Notes: a model not told the origin generated them from the letters alone. Counted from the stretch's first letter, positions 1-7,844 are shown. The stretch is 15,038 bases of DNA from JBEKJU01 sp050011095 (GCA_050011095.1 JBEKJU010000153.1:1-15038); one strand, 5' to 3'. A program made the numbers and translations.

Positions 1-26
1 TTCTAGCCGGCGAAAAATCTCTCTTT

Positions 27-62
27 GACGTCTCCATCCCCCGTTCGGGGGGTGGAGACGTC
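27..62. terminator. Long hairpin, probable terminator of an upstream gene
   Basis: Bases 27-42 pair with 47-62 around a four-base loop (gttc). The 16-bp stem has a single G-T wobble and begins and ends with the palindrome GACGTC. A weak T-rich stretch (tctattt) follows on the plus strand, and an A/T-rich run flanks the other side, so it could work in either direction. No gene is visible to its left within the window, so what it terminates is unknown. Confidence 0.45.
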
Positions 63-211
63 TATTTCCGTGATCCCCATCTCCCCCCGATCCCCCATCC
101 GCTCTCAAGGATATGGCCTTTTCATCTATCCCTCGACCACCTCTTCACGGAACCGGCTGCACGGGCCGCCACAGCATATTATGATATTAAGCAGTTATCG
201 GGAACTTCATG

Positions 212-269
212 ACATACCGTAATAGTTTTTACGATAAACAGCAATATCGTAGGGCCGATGTCGGTATGT
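212..269 (+). promoter_or_regulatory. Inverted repeat upstream of the sigma-54 promoter, possible enhancer site
   Basis: ACATACCG at 212-219 is matched by its exact reverse complement CGGTATGT at 262-269. A smaller inverted repeat, CGTAA-6-TTACG, lies at 218-233. Both are some 30 to 110 bases upstream of the -24/-12 promoter at 296-311. Sigma-54 promoters need an upstream site for an AAA+ activator, and this is the best candidate in the leader. The bases are plainly there; the function is inference. The rest of 63-295 shows no credible gene. Confidence 0.3.
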
Positions 270-295
270 AGGCTAAATTGCAGCCATTTTTGAGG

Positions 296-311
296 TGGCA
301 CGCGGTTTGCT
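296..311 (+). promoter_or_regulatory. Sigma-54 (RpoN) -24/-12 promoter
   Basis: TGGCACG-N4-TTGCT matches the RpoN consensus at every defined position. The GG (297-298) and GC (309-310) doublets have the required spacing. Transcription would start near 322, giving a leader of about 26 bases that contains the ribosome binding site AGAGGTGG (337-344) ahead of the ATG at 348. Expression of the downstream small exported protein should therefore depend on an AAA+ enhancer-binding protein. Confidence 0.85.
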
Positions 312-347
312 ATTATTCAATGAGATAGAAGATACGAGAGGTGGTCC

Positions 348-638
348 ATGAAGGCTTTAGTGACACAGGTCCTGGCGGTCGTAATCACTGCCGGGCTCAT
401 CAGCGCGGCAGCAGCACAAACAAATCCTCCGGACGCAAGAGCGCATGCGGACACCAAGGAATATTCGGCCAAGGCCGCACCGCAAGCCGATTCCTCCGTT
501 CTCGACGACGAGTGGGGCCGGAACATGCCGGCTTACGGGTGGATTCACAATTACGTCGTACGCAAGAAGGCCGAAGCGGCGCGCAAGAAGAGCGAAGCGG
601 CGGCGCAACCTTCGTCCCCCGCCCTGAACGGCGAGTGA
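348..638 (+). CDS. Small exported protein of unknown function under sigma-54 control
   Basis: This 96-residue protein begins with a clear Sec signal peptide: Met-Lys, a hydrophobic core at about residues 5-22, then a run of alanines ending Ala-Gln near residue 24. The mature part is short, charged and alanine-rich. Its one distinctive stretch is residues 54-68 (DDEWGRNMPAYGWIH), followed by a Lys/Arg/Ala/Glu-rich helix-like tail. It should be periplasmic. The start is fixed by AGAGGTGG a few bases upstream and a perfect sigma-54 promoter. I do not recognise the family. The gene stands alone, ending in a terminator-like hairpin at 736-759. Oddly, the stop TGA at 636-638 sits exactly where an internal duplication has TGG, so an ancestor probably ran to the TAG at 708-710, about 120 residues. 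Confidence 0.75.
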   Translation: MKALVTQVLAVVITAGLISAAAAQTNPPDARAHADTKEYSAKAAPQADSSVLDDEWGRNMPAYGWIHNYVVRKKAEAARKKSEAAAQPSSPALNGE

Positions 639-693
639 GGCCGGAACATGGCGGCTTACGGGTGTATTCACGGTTACGTCGCTATTAAAAAGA
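510..693 (+). repeat. In-frame tandem duplication at the 3' end of the small exported gene
   Basis: Bases 510-570 and 633-693 are two copies of one unit offset by exactly 123 bases (41 codons). The first encodes EWGRNMPAYGWIHNYV; the second would encode GRNMAAYGCIHGYVAIKK after a TGA in place of the Trp codon. Identity is strongest over the first 35 bases and decays afterwards. The second copy stays open in the same frame to the TAG at 708-710. It is therefore a duplicated motif whose second copy is untranslated unless the TGA is read through. Confidence 0.75.
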
Positions 694-735
694 GTGCTCG
701 GGGTAAATAGCCCATATCAGTGAAAACCCCGCACG

Positions 736-759
736 AAGGCCCCGGCTTGCCGGGGCCTT
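736..759 (+). terminator. Terminator-like hairpin after the small exported gene
   Basis: AAGGCCCCGG (736-745) pairs perfectly over 10 bp with CCGGGGCCTT (750-759) around the loop cttg. The tail is C-rich (ccccttccccc) rather than a T run, so it is not a canonical intrinsic terminator. Its place just after the gene supports termination or 3'-end protection. Confidence 0.6.
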
Positions 760-1008
760 CCCCCTTCCCCCTATCCCCGCCGCGAGCCATCACTTTTTAC
801 ATGTTGGGAACGGAATCTCTTGCCATCCGTGCATCCCTGGAATGTCGGCATTGAGTTCATAACGGATTGATATTACGGAGACTCGGCTCCATGAGTGGGG
901 AAAGTTACCGGCGAACGCTTTGAAGAATAGGTAATTGTTTTGCGAATAAGTTCGAATAATCCATAGTAGTAGTCCGCATTCAATCCCTGAGAAGAAATGT
1001 GAGAGACT
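760..1008 (+). other. Leader of the efflux operon, no gene seen
   Basis: This stretch separates the hairpin at 736-759 from the TolC-family gene. It is more A/T-rich than its neighbours. The only clear signal is a direct repeat CGAATAA at 943-949 and 953-959, spaced by one helical turn, about 50 bases before the ATG. No strong -35/-10 pair was found. The operon promoter is presumably here. A GAGAG just before the ATG at 1009 is a weak ribosome binding site. Confidence 0.4.
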
Positions 1009-2349
1009 ATGAACAGAACCTACCTGAAAGTCCTTCTGCTTGTCGCATGGGCGATGCTCCTGATGCCCCCCGCATACGCGGAAGATGGCCGCACCGACCC
1101 CGGACAGCCGATAAAACTTCTGTCCCTCGATAAAGCGGTGGAGATGGCACTCTCCGACAGCAAGACCATCAAAGAAGCCGCAAGCAGGTATAGCGGCGCC
1201 GTCGAGGAAAAGAAGAGCGCCTTCACGGACTTTCTGCCCAAGCTGTCCGCCTCGTACTCCTATACCAGATTCGACGATCAACCCTACCTGATGTTCCAAA
1301 ACATGAAGATTCCCCTTGTGACGAATGACCTGTACCACTGGAATCTTGCAGTCGTTCAGCCGATCTTTACCGGTTACGCCCTCTCGACCAAGTACGAGAT
1401 GGCGAAGCTCAACATCGATCTCAAACAAGTGGAGAAGCAACTGGCGATCCTCGATGTGACAAGATCGGTGAAGTCGGCCTACTACACCGTGCTCCTGACA
1501 AAGAAGGCCCTTGGGGTTGCAGATGACGCGGTGGAAAACCTCGAAGCCCATGTGCGTGATGCCGACCAGTTCTACCGCCACGACGTCATCCCGCAAAATG
1601 ATCTCCTCCAGTCCCAGGTGGCCCTGGCCAACGCCCGGCAGAACAGGGAGAGGGCTAGAGCGGCCAACGAGATGGCCCTTTCCGCCCTTAACATGCTTCT
1701 GGGGGTCGGAATGAACGAGCCGACCCAAATCGCCGATGTCACGGTCCTTTCTCCAACCTTCTATTCTCTCGAACAACTCACGGCTGCGGCATTGGAAAAA
1801 AGGCCTGAATTGAGGGCGCTCCGCATCGGCCTCAAGAATGCGGACTACGCCACCCGTCTGGCAAAGAGCGCATTCTACCCGGAGATTGCTCTGGTCGGCA
1901 GCTACGACCGGGTGGGCGACAACATGGCGGCCAGCAACAACCCCTACTTCAACGACCATTTTGCTACCGTCACCCTCATGGCCAAATGGCATATATTCGA
2001 GTGGGGCAAGACAGGCGATGAAGTCAGGAAATATGGTTACGAGAAGGCTGCCCTGCACCAGAAACTGAAGCAGGCGGAAGACAATATTGCCCTGGAGGTC
2101 AAGAGCGCCTTTCTCAACACGGAGGTCGCAAGAAAAAATATCCAGACCGCCGCGACGGCCCTCGACCAGGCACGGGAAAACTACCGGATGACGAACCTGC
2201 AGTACCGGCACCAACTGGCGACGACGACAAATGTCCTCGACGCGAGAACATTTCTGTCGCAGGCAATGACGAACTATTACGGGGCACTGTACGGTTGCCT
2301 CATTGCCGAGGCTGAATTGGAAAGAGTCGCAGGTGGGAGTCTTTCATGA
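1009..2349 (+). CDS. TolC-family outer-membrane efflux channel
   Basis: The 446-residue product is the outer-membrane exit duct of a tripartite pump. A Sec signal peptide (hydrophobic core about residues 7-22, cut near AYA-ED) sends it across the inner membrane. The two repeated OEP halves are visible: an N-terminal half with LDKAVEMALSDS and the FLPKLSASYSY strand, and a C-terminal half with AFYPEIALVGSYD followed by long coiled-coil helices that end near the C terminus. Length fits the family (about 420-490). It is the first gene of the operon; its stop codon TGA overlaps the ATG of the adaptor gene (ATGA, 2346-2349), so the two are translationally coupled. Together with the RND permease downstream it would export small toxic compounds; the substrate cannot be read from sequence. 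Confidence 0.92.
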   Translation: MNRTYLKVLLLVAWAMLLMPPAYAEDGRTDPGQPIKLLSLDKAVEMALSDSKTIKEAASRYSGAVEEKKSAFTDFLPKLSASYSYTRFDDQPYLMFQNMKIPLVTNDLYHWNLAVVQPIFTGYALSTKYEMAKLNIDLKQVEKQLAILDVTRSVKSAYYTVLLTKKALGVADDAVENLEAHVRDADQFYRHDVIPQNDLLQSQVALANARQNRERARAANEMALSALNMLLGVGMNEPTQIADVTVLSPTFYSLEQLTAAALEKRPELRALRIGLKNADYATRLAKSAFYPEIALVGSYDRVGDNMAASNNPYFNDHFATVTLMAKWHIFEWGKTGDEVRKYGYEKAALHQKLKQAEDNIALEVKSAFLNTEVARKNIQTAATALDQARENYRMTNLQYRHQLATTTNVLDARTFLSQAMTNYYGALYGCLIAEAELERVAGGSLS

Positions 2350-3473
2350 AAATCACGACCACAATCACAAGATTGTGCAACACGCGGTCAAAAAGGTCCT
2401 TTATCGTCCTCCTCGCCGTGTGCATCGCCGCCCTCGCAACCGGCTGTGGAGACACATCGGGCGGCAAAGAGCCCGGCTACAACGAGAAGCCTCCGTGCAA
2501 GACGGAACTGTTCACGGTGAAAGTCGAAAATGCTCCCCGCATCATCAGCCTGTCGGCCTTTACCGAGCCTTTCAACAGAACCTCTCCCGGGGCCCGCGTG
2601 ATGGCGAGGGTCACTGCGGTAAGCGTCCGGGAAGGCGACCGGGTCGCGAGCGGCAGGGTGCTCGCCCGCCTGGACACGCGGGATCTGCAAGCCCGTCGCG
2701 AGGAAGCCCGGGCCAACCTCGATACGGCCACTACGGCCCTCAAGGTTGCCCGGACCAACCTCGAACGCATGCAGGACCTTCACGAGCTTCGTATCGTGCC
2801 CCTCGCAAAACTGGAGTCCGTGGAGGTCGCCTTTGCCCAGGCAAACGCGGCCAGGGCGACGGCAACGGCCATGCTCGATGAAGTTGACGTAAACCTCTCC
2901 TACGCCGTAGTCCGCGCTCCTTTCAGCGGCGGCGTCGTGCGAAAGATGACCGAGGTGGGCAATCTTGTTGCGCCCTGACAACCCTTGTTTATCATTGAAG
3001 ACGATTCGCGCCTCAGGGCCGTCGCGCCCCTAGGCGCCGATCTGGCGTCCGGGCTCAGTGCGGGAGAGAGCCTGCCGGTAGAGATCGGCGGAGAGACGGT
3101 CCAGGGCATAGTCGAAGGGGTCATGCCGTCGGGCGAACCATCCGCTCCGGGCCTTCGCGTCCAGCTCCTGATCGACAATGCCCGTCATCGGTTCCGGGCC
3201 GGAACGCTCGCCGTCGTTCATGCGCCCCTTGTACAGCGCGACGCGCCGAAGATCATGCTTCCGAAGAGCGCCATTGTCGAGCGCGGTCAACTTGCCGGCG
3301 CATTCGTTGTCGGGAAAGACTCCACGGCTCGACTGCGCTGGCTGGTCCTCGGTGAAAGCCAGGGCGACATGGCGTCCGTCCTCTCGGGGCTCCAGGCCGG
3401 GGATCGAGTGGTCCTTTCTCCGGACGCAGCCGGAGTGGCCGATGGCCGGCGCGTTCAGGAGAAGGCCCGATGA
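2346..3473 (+). pseudogene. RND periplasmic adaptor (membrane fusion protein), split by an in-frame TGA
   Basis: Read through, this is one 375-codon adaptor of normal family length. It has a lipoprotein-like signal with Cys34 (LATGC), a first lipoyl half (GARVMARVTAVSVREGDRV), a coiled-coil hairpin, a second lipoyl half (YAVVRAPFSGGVVRKM), beta-barrel and membrane-proximal parts. The frame never shifts, but codon 211 (2976-2978) is TGA. The protein reads NLVAP-stop-QPLFIIEDDSRL; relatives have VAPGQPLF here, so a Gly codon GGA probably became TGA. The only restart, a TTG at 2985, has no Shine-Dalgarno. Without read-through the product is a 210-residue fragment lacking the barrel, which should disable the pump. 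The base after TGA is C, a leaky context, so partial read-through is possible. ATGA overlaps link it to both neighbours (2346-2349 and 3470-3473). A sequencing error is the main alternative. Confidence 0.8.
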
Positions 3474-6400
3474 ACGACCGTCGCGAGGCAACCGGTCAAA
3501 CCGGTAGATTGGCCAAGGCGTCTATTCGCTCGAAGCTGACGCCGCTGCTCATCATTATGTCGCTCGTCATTGGCGCCCTGGCCATCTGGATTACCCCGAA
3601 GGAAGAGGAGCCGTCTATTATCGTGACGGCGGCTGATGTCTTCGTTGCCTATCCGGGCAGGGGCGCATCAGAGGTAGACGAACGGATCGCCCGCCCCATC
3701 GGCTCGTGGATAAGGGAGATCCCCACGGTCAAACACGTGGTCAGCTCGGCAGGGGACGACGGCGCCATGCTCATCGTCGAGTTTCACGACGGCGTGCCCA
3801 GGGAGAAGGCGTTGACGCAGCTCTATGATCGGCTTCACGCCAATATGGGTCAGCTCCCTCCAGGCGTTCCGGCGCCGCTCGTGAAACCGAGGGGCATCGA
3901 TGACGCGTGCGCCCTGGCGGTGACGCTCTGGTCGGAGCGCGACGGCTCCGACGAGCTGAGAAGGGTGGCCGCGGAAATGGCGGTCGAGCTGCGGCGTCTC
4001 CCCAACGTATCGCGGGTAGACATCATAGGCGGCACGCCTAGGTCAATCCAGGTCGATCTGGATGCACGGCGGTTGGCAGAGCGCGGCATCGAAACCGACC
4101 GGGTGGTGCAGGCCGTCCAGGCGGCCAACGTGAGGGCGCCGGCAGGCACGATCTCCGGACCTGGCGGGCTTCTGCGAGTCGAGGCGGGCGCTTTTTTGAA
4201 ATCGGCGGCGGATGCGGAGGTGCTCATAGTCGGAACGAAAGGAAGCAGCCTCGTCTATCTGCGGGACGTGGCCCGCGTCCGCGACGGGACGGCTGAGCCA
4301 ACCGATTACGTTTCCCGCATCGGCAAGGATACCAACTGGGTCGCGTGCCCTGCGGTGACTCTCTCCGTCGTGAAGGTACATGGTTCTAATGTCGCGGAGG
4401 TTGCCCGTCAGGCAAAAACAGTATTGCATAAACTCGCAAAGAATCTCCTGCCTGACGCCATACATGTGGCCATCACCCGCGACGGAGGAGAGACCGCGCA
4501 GAACAGCGTCATGATGGCGGGCGAGCACATGCTGATCGCCACCCTGGTAAGCGTATTGCTCATCGCCCTCGCCCTGGGATGGCGCGAAGGAGTCGTGGCG
4601 GCGATCATTCTCCCCGTGACCATGATCATTATACCTATCGTCTACAATCTGACCGGCTTCTCCCTCAACCGCGTCTCGCTGGCGGCAATCGTGTTCGCCA
4701 TAGGCCTTCTCATCGACAACGCCATCGTGATCATTGAAAGCATCCATCGCCATTTCCGTGCGGGCGGCGCCGGCGCGTCGAGTGCCGCGGAGGCTGTGCA
4801 GCAGGTCGGTCCGCCTACCATTCTGGCGACCTTGATGGTGATTTGCGCACTTCTGCCCACCGCGTTTGTGACAGGAATGCCGGGCCAGTACGTGCGCCCC
4901 CTGCCCATAGGCGCTTCCCTCGGCATGCTTTTCTCGCTGGCTGTCGCTCTCACTGTGGCGCCCTACCTCTGTTGTCTCTTGCTGCGGCCGGGAAGCAGCC
5001 CCGTCGTACCCTCGTCTCCATTACCCGGTCCTGCGAAAAGATCCCGTTTCATGTCATCCTACCTGGGGATCCTCGCGTGGACCATGGAGCGACCCAAACG
5101 CACCCGGGCAGTCTATGCAGTGTCATTCATCATGCTGCTGGCAGCCGTTGCCCTGATCCCGGCCCGCGCGGCGGTCGTAAAGCTTTTGCCCGACAAGGAC
5201 AACGATGAATTGTCCGTCATGATCGACCTGCCCCCGCAGACGCAGCTGGAGATCAGTTATGCCCGGGTCGTCGAGGTCGCCCGAAAACTGAGAGAGGTTC
5301 CTGAAGTGACCGCATGCCAGGTCTACGTGGGCGCGTCGGCGCCGCTGACGTTCGTGGGGATCGCCCGCCACTATGATCTGCGGATGGCGCCCTATCAAGC
5401 GGAGATCCAGCTTCAATTGACGCCTGAGGCAAGACGATCGCGGACGAGCCATGAGATAGCGCAGGCGGTGCGCTTATTGGTCGCGCCGCTTCTGGCCGAG
5501 AAAGATGCCGTTTTCACGGTGGCCGAAATCCCCGCCGGCCCGCCCACGCTTGCCCCGCTCGTGGCCGAAGTGTATGGACCGGATGACGACAAACGCATGG
5601 CTCTGGCGCGGCAAGTGCGAGGGGAATTTGCCGTCATGCCCGGCATAGTGGATGTCGATTGGACCGGGCGGCCCGGCCCACCGGGGATACGGTATGAAAT
5701 CGACCACCAGAGCGCCGCGGCCCGGGGCGTGATCCCTGCCCAAGCGGCCGGTGCGGTGCGGACGCTCATTGCGGGGGAGACCGCTGCCTGGGCGCACTTC
5801 CCCAGGGAACGGGAGCCCGTGCCGATCATCGTTCGCCTTGCACGGTCTCTGCGATCAACCCCGGCCGATGTCTCTTCCCTGTACTTCACCTCATTGACAG
5901 GCGGCCCGCCCGTGCCGGCATCCGACATCGGCGCCGTCCGGCCGACGGACGGGTCTTTTCCGCTGATGCGAAAAGATTTGCAGCCGGTCGTGATGGTCAA
6001 CGGCGTGGTTATCGGCAAGGGCCCGTTCTATTCGGCCTTCGACCTCACCAAACGTTTACGGGTTCTTGGCGGACCCGATTCACAACCGGTGCAGGTGCTC
6101 TGGACCAACAGGAATCCGAATACCGGGCGCTACGCGGTCCGCTGGGACGGAGAATGGGCCTTTCAACGAGATGTGTACAGAGATCTCGGGATGGCCTTCG
6201 CCGTCGTCCTGTTTCTTATCTACGCCATGCTGGTGGCATGGTATGGTTCCTTCCTGACGCCGCTTGTTCTCATGGCGCCCATTCCATTGGTCTTCATCGG
6301 CGTCATCCCGGCACACGCGATCATGGGAAAACCGCTCGACGGGGTCGGGATCCTGGGCGTGATTGCGCTGGCAGGCATCGTGATCCGCAACTCCATTCTT

Positions 6401-6715
6401 CTCGTGGACTTTGCGCGTAGCCGCATCAGTTCCGGGACCCCGATACGCGAGGCTGTTCTCATGGCCTGCGAGATTCGTCTCCGGCCGATAGTCCTCACTG
6501 CCCTCGCCGTTATTCTTGGGGAATTCGTGTTGTATTTTGACCCCGTCTTGCAGGGGATAGGTTTGTCGCTTCCTACGGGAGCCTTCGTTTCCACCGCATT
6601 GACCCCCGGGATCGTACCGGTTGCATACTACCAACTCGCGACTCTCCTTGAAAAAAAGAGCGCGGAGGATGGGACTGATACAGATGTGGACTCAGGTGAT
6701 GGAATTGATGACTGA
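3470..6715 (+). CDS. RND-family efflux permease (AcrB-like superfamily)
   Basis: This 1081-residue inner-membrane protein is the proton-driven motor of a tripartite exporter. It has the RND plan: TM1 at about residues 24-42, a large periplasmic porter loop, a TM2-6 block, a cytoplasmic linker, a second TM (TM7) near 545-562, a second periplasmic loop and TM8-12 to the end. The TM4 motif reads FAIGLLIDNAIVIIESI, so the Asp pair of AcrB is Asp416-Asn417 here. The TM10 Lys of AcrB is Arg973 in GIVIRNSILLVDFA. Such variants occur in RND subfamilies with one relay Asp. The gene starts inside the stop of the adaptor (ATGA), so translation is coupled. The C terminus is acidic (EDGTDTDVDSGDGIDD). Substrate is unknown. 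It appears intact although its adaptor is not. Confidence 0.93.
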   Translation: MNDRREATGQTGRLAKASIRSKLTPLLIIMSLVIGALAIWITPKEEEPSIIVTAADVFVAYPGRGASEVDERIARPIGSWIREIPTVKHVVSSAGDDGAMLIVEFHDGVPREKALTQLYDRLHANMGQLPPGVPAPLVKPRGIDDACALAVTLWSERDGSDELRRVAAEMAVELRRLPNVSRVDIIGGTPRSIQVDLDARRLAERGIETDRVVQAVQAANVRAPAGTISGPGGLLRVEAGAFLKSAADAEVLIVGTKGSSLVYLRDVARVRDGTAEPTDYVSRIGKDTNWVACPAVTLSVVKVHGSNVAEVARQAKTVLHKLAKNLLPDAIHVAITRDGGETAQNSVMMAGEHMLIATLVSVLLIALALGWREGVVAAIILPVTMIIIPIVYNLTGFSLNRVSLAAIVFAIGLLIDNAIVIIESIHRHFRAGGAGASSAAEAVQQVGPPTILATLMVICALLPTAFVTGMPGQYVRPLPIGASLGMLFSLAVALTVAPYLCCLLLRPGSSPVVPSSPLPGPAKRSRFMSSYLGILAWTMERPKRTRAVYAVSFIMLLAAVALIPARAAVVKLLPDKDNDELSVMIDLPPQTQLEISYARVVEVARKLREVPEVTACQVYVGASAPLTFVGIARHYDLRMAPYQAEIQLQLTPEARRSRTSHEIAQAVRLLVAPLLAEKDAVFTVAEIPAGPPTLAPLVAEVYGPDDDKRMALARQVRGEFAVMPGIVDVDWTGRPGPPGIRYEIDHQSAAARGVIPAQAAGAVRTLIAGETAAWAHFPREREPVPIIVRLARSLRSTPADVSSLYFTSLTGGPPVPASDIGAVRPTDGSFPLMRKDLQPVVMVNGVVIGKGPFYSAFDLTKRLRVLGGPDSQPVQVLWTNRNPNTGRYAVRWDGEWAFQRDVYRDLGMAFAVVLFLIYAMLVAWYGSFLTPLVLMAPIPLVFIGVIPAHAIMGKPLDGVGILGVIALAGIVIRNSILLVDFARSRISSGTPIREAVLMACEIRLRPIVLTALAVILGEFVLYFDPVLQGIGLSLPTGAFVSTALTPGIVPVAYYQLATLLEKKSAEDGTDTDVDSGDGIDD

Positions 6716-7096
6716 GGATATATGGCCTATGGTTTACCGTGATGATTGGACGTATAATGACCGTATCCATCGAAGCCATAATTACCGCGTCCACAAAGAC
6801 TCGGATCTTGCGGTAATCCTTGCTTAGGGTCATCTTTAACAGTTGCCAAAAAATAGTTTAGCTATTTCGATAAGATAGGGACGGTGAAAAAGTTCTTGGC
6901 ACCGTACATGTTCCTTTTTTTTAACCTCCAAGCTTTCTCATCCAGCGCTGCATTCTTACTCCTTTTTCAGATTCTCTCACTCTGGGCTATACTTATAAAC
7001 CTCAACTGCGCGGAGATATTACGAGGCTCTGAGAGGGTCGAAGGGGGACAGGTTGCTGACGAGCGCACGAGGCCCTGCCGGCAACCTTTGAGAGCA
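6716..7096. other. Convergent intergenic region between the pump operon and the swivel gene
   Basis: The stretch is A/T-rich and without a credible gene. It holds three weak inverted repeats: AAATAG-5-CTATTT (6851-6867), ACGGTG-13-CACCGT (6881-6905) followed nine bases later by a run of eight T, and AGGTTGC-24-GCAACCT (7050-7087). The second is the best candidate for an operon terminator on the plus strand, but the distance to the T run is unusual. Confidence 0.35.
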
Positions 7097-7489
7097 TCAC
7101 GAGTTCATAGAATAAACGATACCGTATTCTCCATCTACCCAGATCGAATCACCCTCATGGACACCCTCCATCAAATCCTTCACGCCGACAACAGCCGGAA
7201 TGCCCCACTCTCTTGCGTGATGGAGCACGCTCGCGGACAGGGTTCCCACCTCGATGGCCAACCCGGCGAGCCCAGGGATAAACGGAATAAGATCGACTGA
7301 CGCTGTTTCACATACCGCGACGGCGCCATTTCCTAGCCTGTCAAGGTCTTCAGAGCTTCTCACGATTATGCACCGGCCGCGAGCCACCCCTGACGATGCA
7401 TTAACCCCTTTCAACAGGTAATTAACAGCCTTTTGTTCCCTAAACGAGGTTCCCTCCGTGGCAGTTTTTTCTACGTTTGATAATTGCAT
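7097..7489 (-). CDS. Stand-alone PEP-utiliser swivelling domain lacking the catalytic His
   Basis: The 130-residue product is a single swivelling phosphohistidine domain of the PEP-synthase/PPDK type, with no ATP-grasp or PEP-binding domain attached. Residues 27-45 give KGVNASSGVARGRCIIVRS (family: G-x-x-x-S-x-G-x-A-x-G). Residues 96-104 give GIPAVVGVK, and the end VDGEYGIVYSM is the usual closing strand. The catalytic segment is TLSASVLHHAREWGIP (83-98). In active domains a His precedes the Ala-Arg-Glu by six residues; here that position is Ser87, with His90 and His91 displaced toward the Arg. It cannot carry phosphate in the ordinary way. A good sigma-70 promoter (7546-7574) and a purine-rich RBS (GAGGGAGGGA) precede the ATG, so it looks expressed. 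It may be a regulatory or structural partner of the Pps-like proteins further on; that is inference. Confidence 0.75.
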   Translation of the reverse strand: MQLSNVEKTATEGTSFREQKAVNYLLKGVNASSGVARGRCIIVRSSEDLDRLGNGAVAVCETASVDLIPFIPGLAGLAIEVGTLSASVLHHAREWGIPAVVGVKDLMEGVHEGDSIWVDGEYGIVYSMNS

Positions 7490-7545
7490 TTTCTAATCCC
7501 TCCCTCATATTTACTCCTTCTTCTGTCTACCGTCATTGTATACAT

Positions 7546-7574
7546 AGTATAGTACTAAGCCATTGACAACTCAA
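7546..7574 (-). promoter_or_regulatory. Sigma-70 promoter for the swivel-domain gene
   Basis: On the minus strand, TTGAGT (7574-7569) and TATACT (7551-7546) are separated by exactly 17 bases. The matches to TTGACA and TATAAT are four and five of six. A start near 7539 would give a leader of about 50 bases to the ATG at 7489. Confidence 0.6.
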
Positions 7575-7667
7575 GACACAAATTCTCTTGTACTTAAGTC
7601 TAATTTAAGATCTATAGCGTTCCGCAGAGTCCATTCCCCTTTGACGGCGGTGTGCTCGTTCTTCTTC

Positions 7668-7747
7668 CGTCATTCCGGCGGACGCCGAAATCCGGTCCTT
7701 TCGGTACGTTACAAGCTGCCTGGACCCCTGTTTTCACCGAGGTGACG
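7668..7747. repeat. Palindromic REP-like element (CGTCATTCC...GGTGACG)
   Basis: An 80-base element with CGTCA/TGACG ends. Its left arm contains CGGCG-GA-CGCCG followed by AAATCCGGTCC; the right arm reads CTGGACCCCTGTTTTCACCGAGGTGACG. This is the plan of a widespread family of non-coding repeats in bacterial genomes (CGTCATTCC-x-GCG...GGAATCCAG... CTGGACCCC...GGTGACG). The assignment rests on recall of that pattern; only one copy is present here. It adjoins transposase debris. Confidence 0.6.
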
Positions 7748-7796
7748 ACTATGCGAATGGTAACTTTATTTTGCGACCCGCTCTAACTTGAGAGTT

Positions 7797-7816
7797 CCCT
7801 GTAGGTTGCTACAGGG
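7797..7816 (+). terminator. Perfect hairpin with T-rich tail
   Basis: CCCTGTAG (7797-7804) pairs with CTACAGGG (7809-7816) around the loop gttg, extendable by two G-T pairs, and is followed by ggtctttgtt. It resembles an intrinsic terminator on the plus strand. No plus-strand gene precedes it closely, so it may belong to the mobile-element debris. Confidence 0.4.
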
Positions 7817-7844
7817 GGTCTTTGTTATACTGCCTGGGTGGACG

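Noticed and set aside
25..222. 65-codon frame at the left end
   Set aside because: It begins within the long hairpin, is proline/serine-rich from low-complexity C-rich DNA, and has no RBS.
636..638. Selenocysteine or Trp recoding of TGA in the small exported gene
   Set aside because: TGA serves as an ordinary stop for intact genes here (TolC-family and RND permease genes), the aligned residue is Trp rather than Cys/Sec, and no SECIS-like hairpin directly follows.
790..2214. 474-codon open frame on the minus strand
   Set aside because: It is the antisense of the TolC-family gene, has no family motifs, and its length follows from the codon bias of the real gene.
6727..6849. 40-codon minus-strand frame with a Gly/Tyr/His-rich tail (GRGNYGFDGYGHY), TTG start
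   Set aside because: It lacks an RBS and ATG, has no known relative, and is short enough to arise by chance in A/T-rich intergenic DNA.
6884..7300. 138-codon plus-strand frame with a hydrophobic start
   Set aside because: The second half is antisense to the swivel-domain gene and the start is a GTG without a good RBS.
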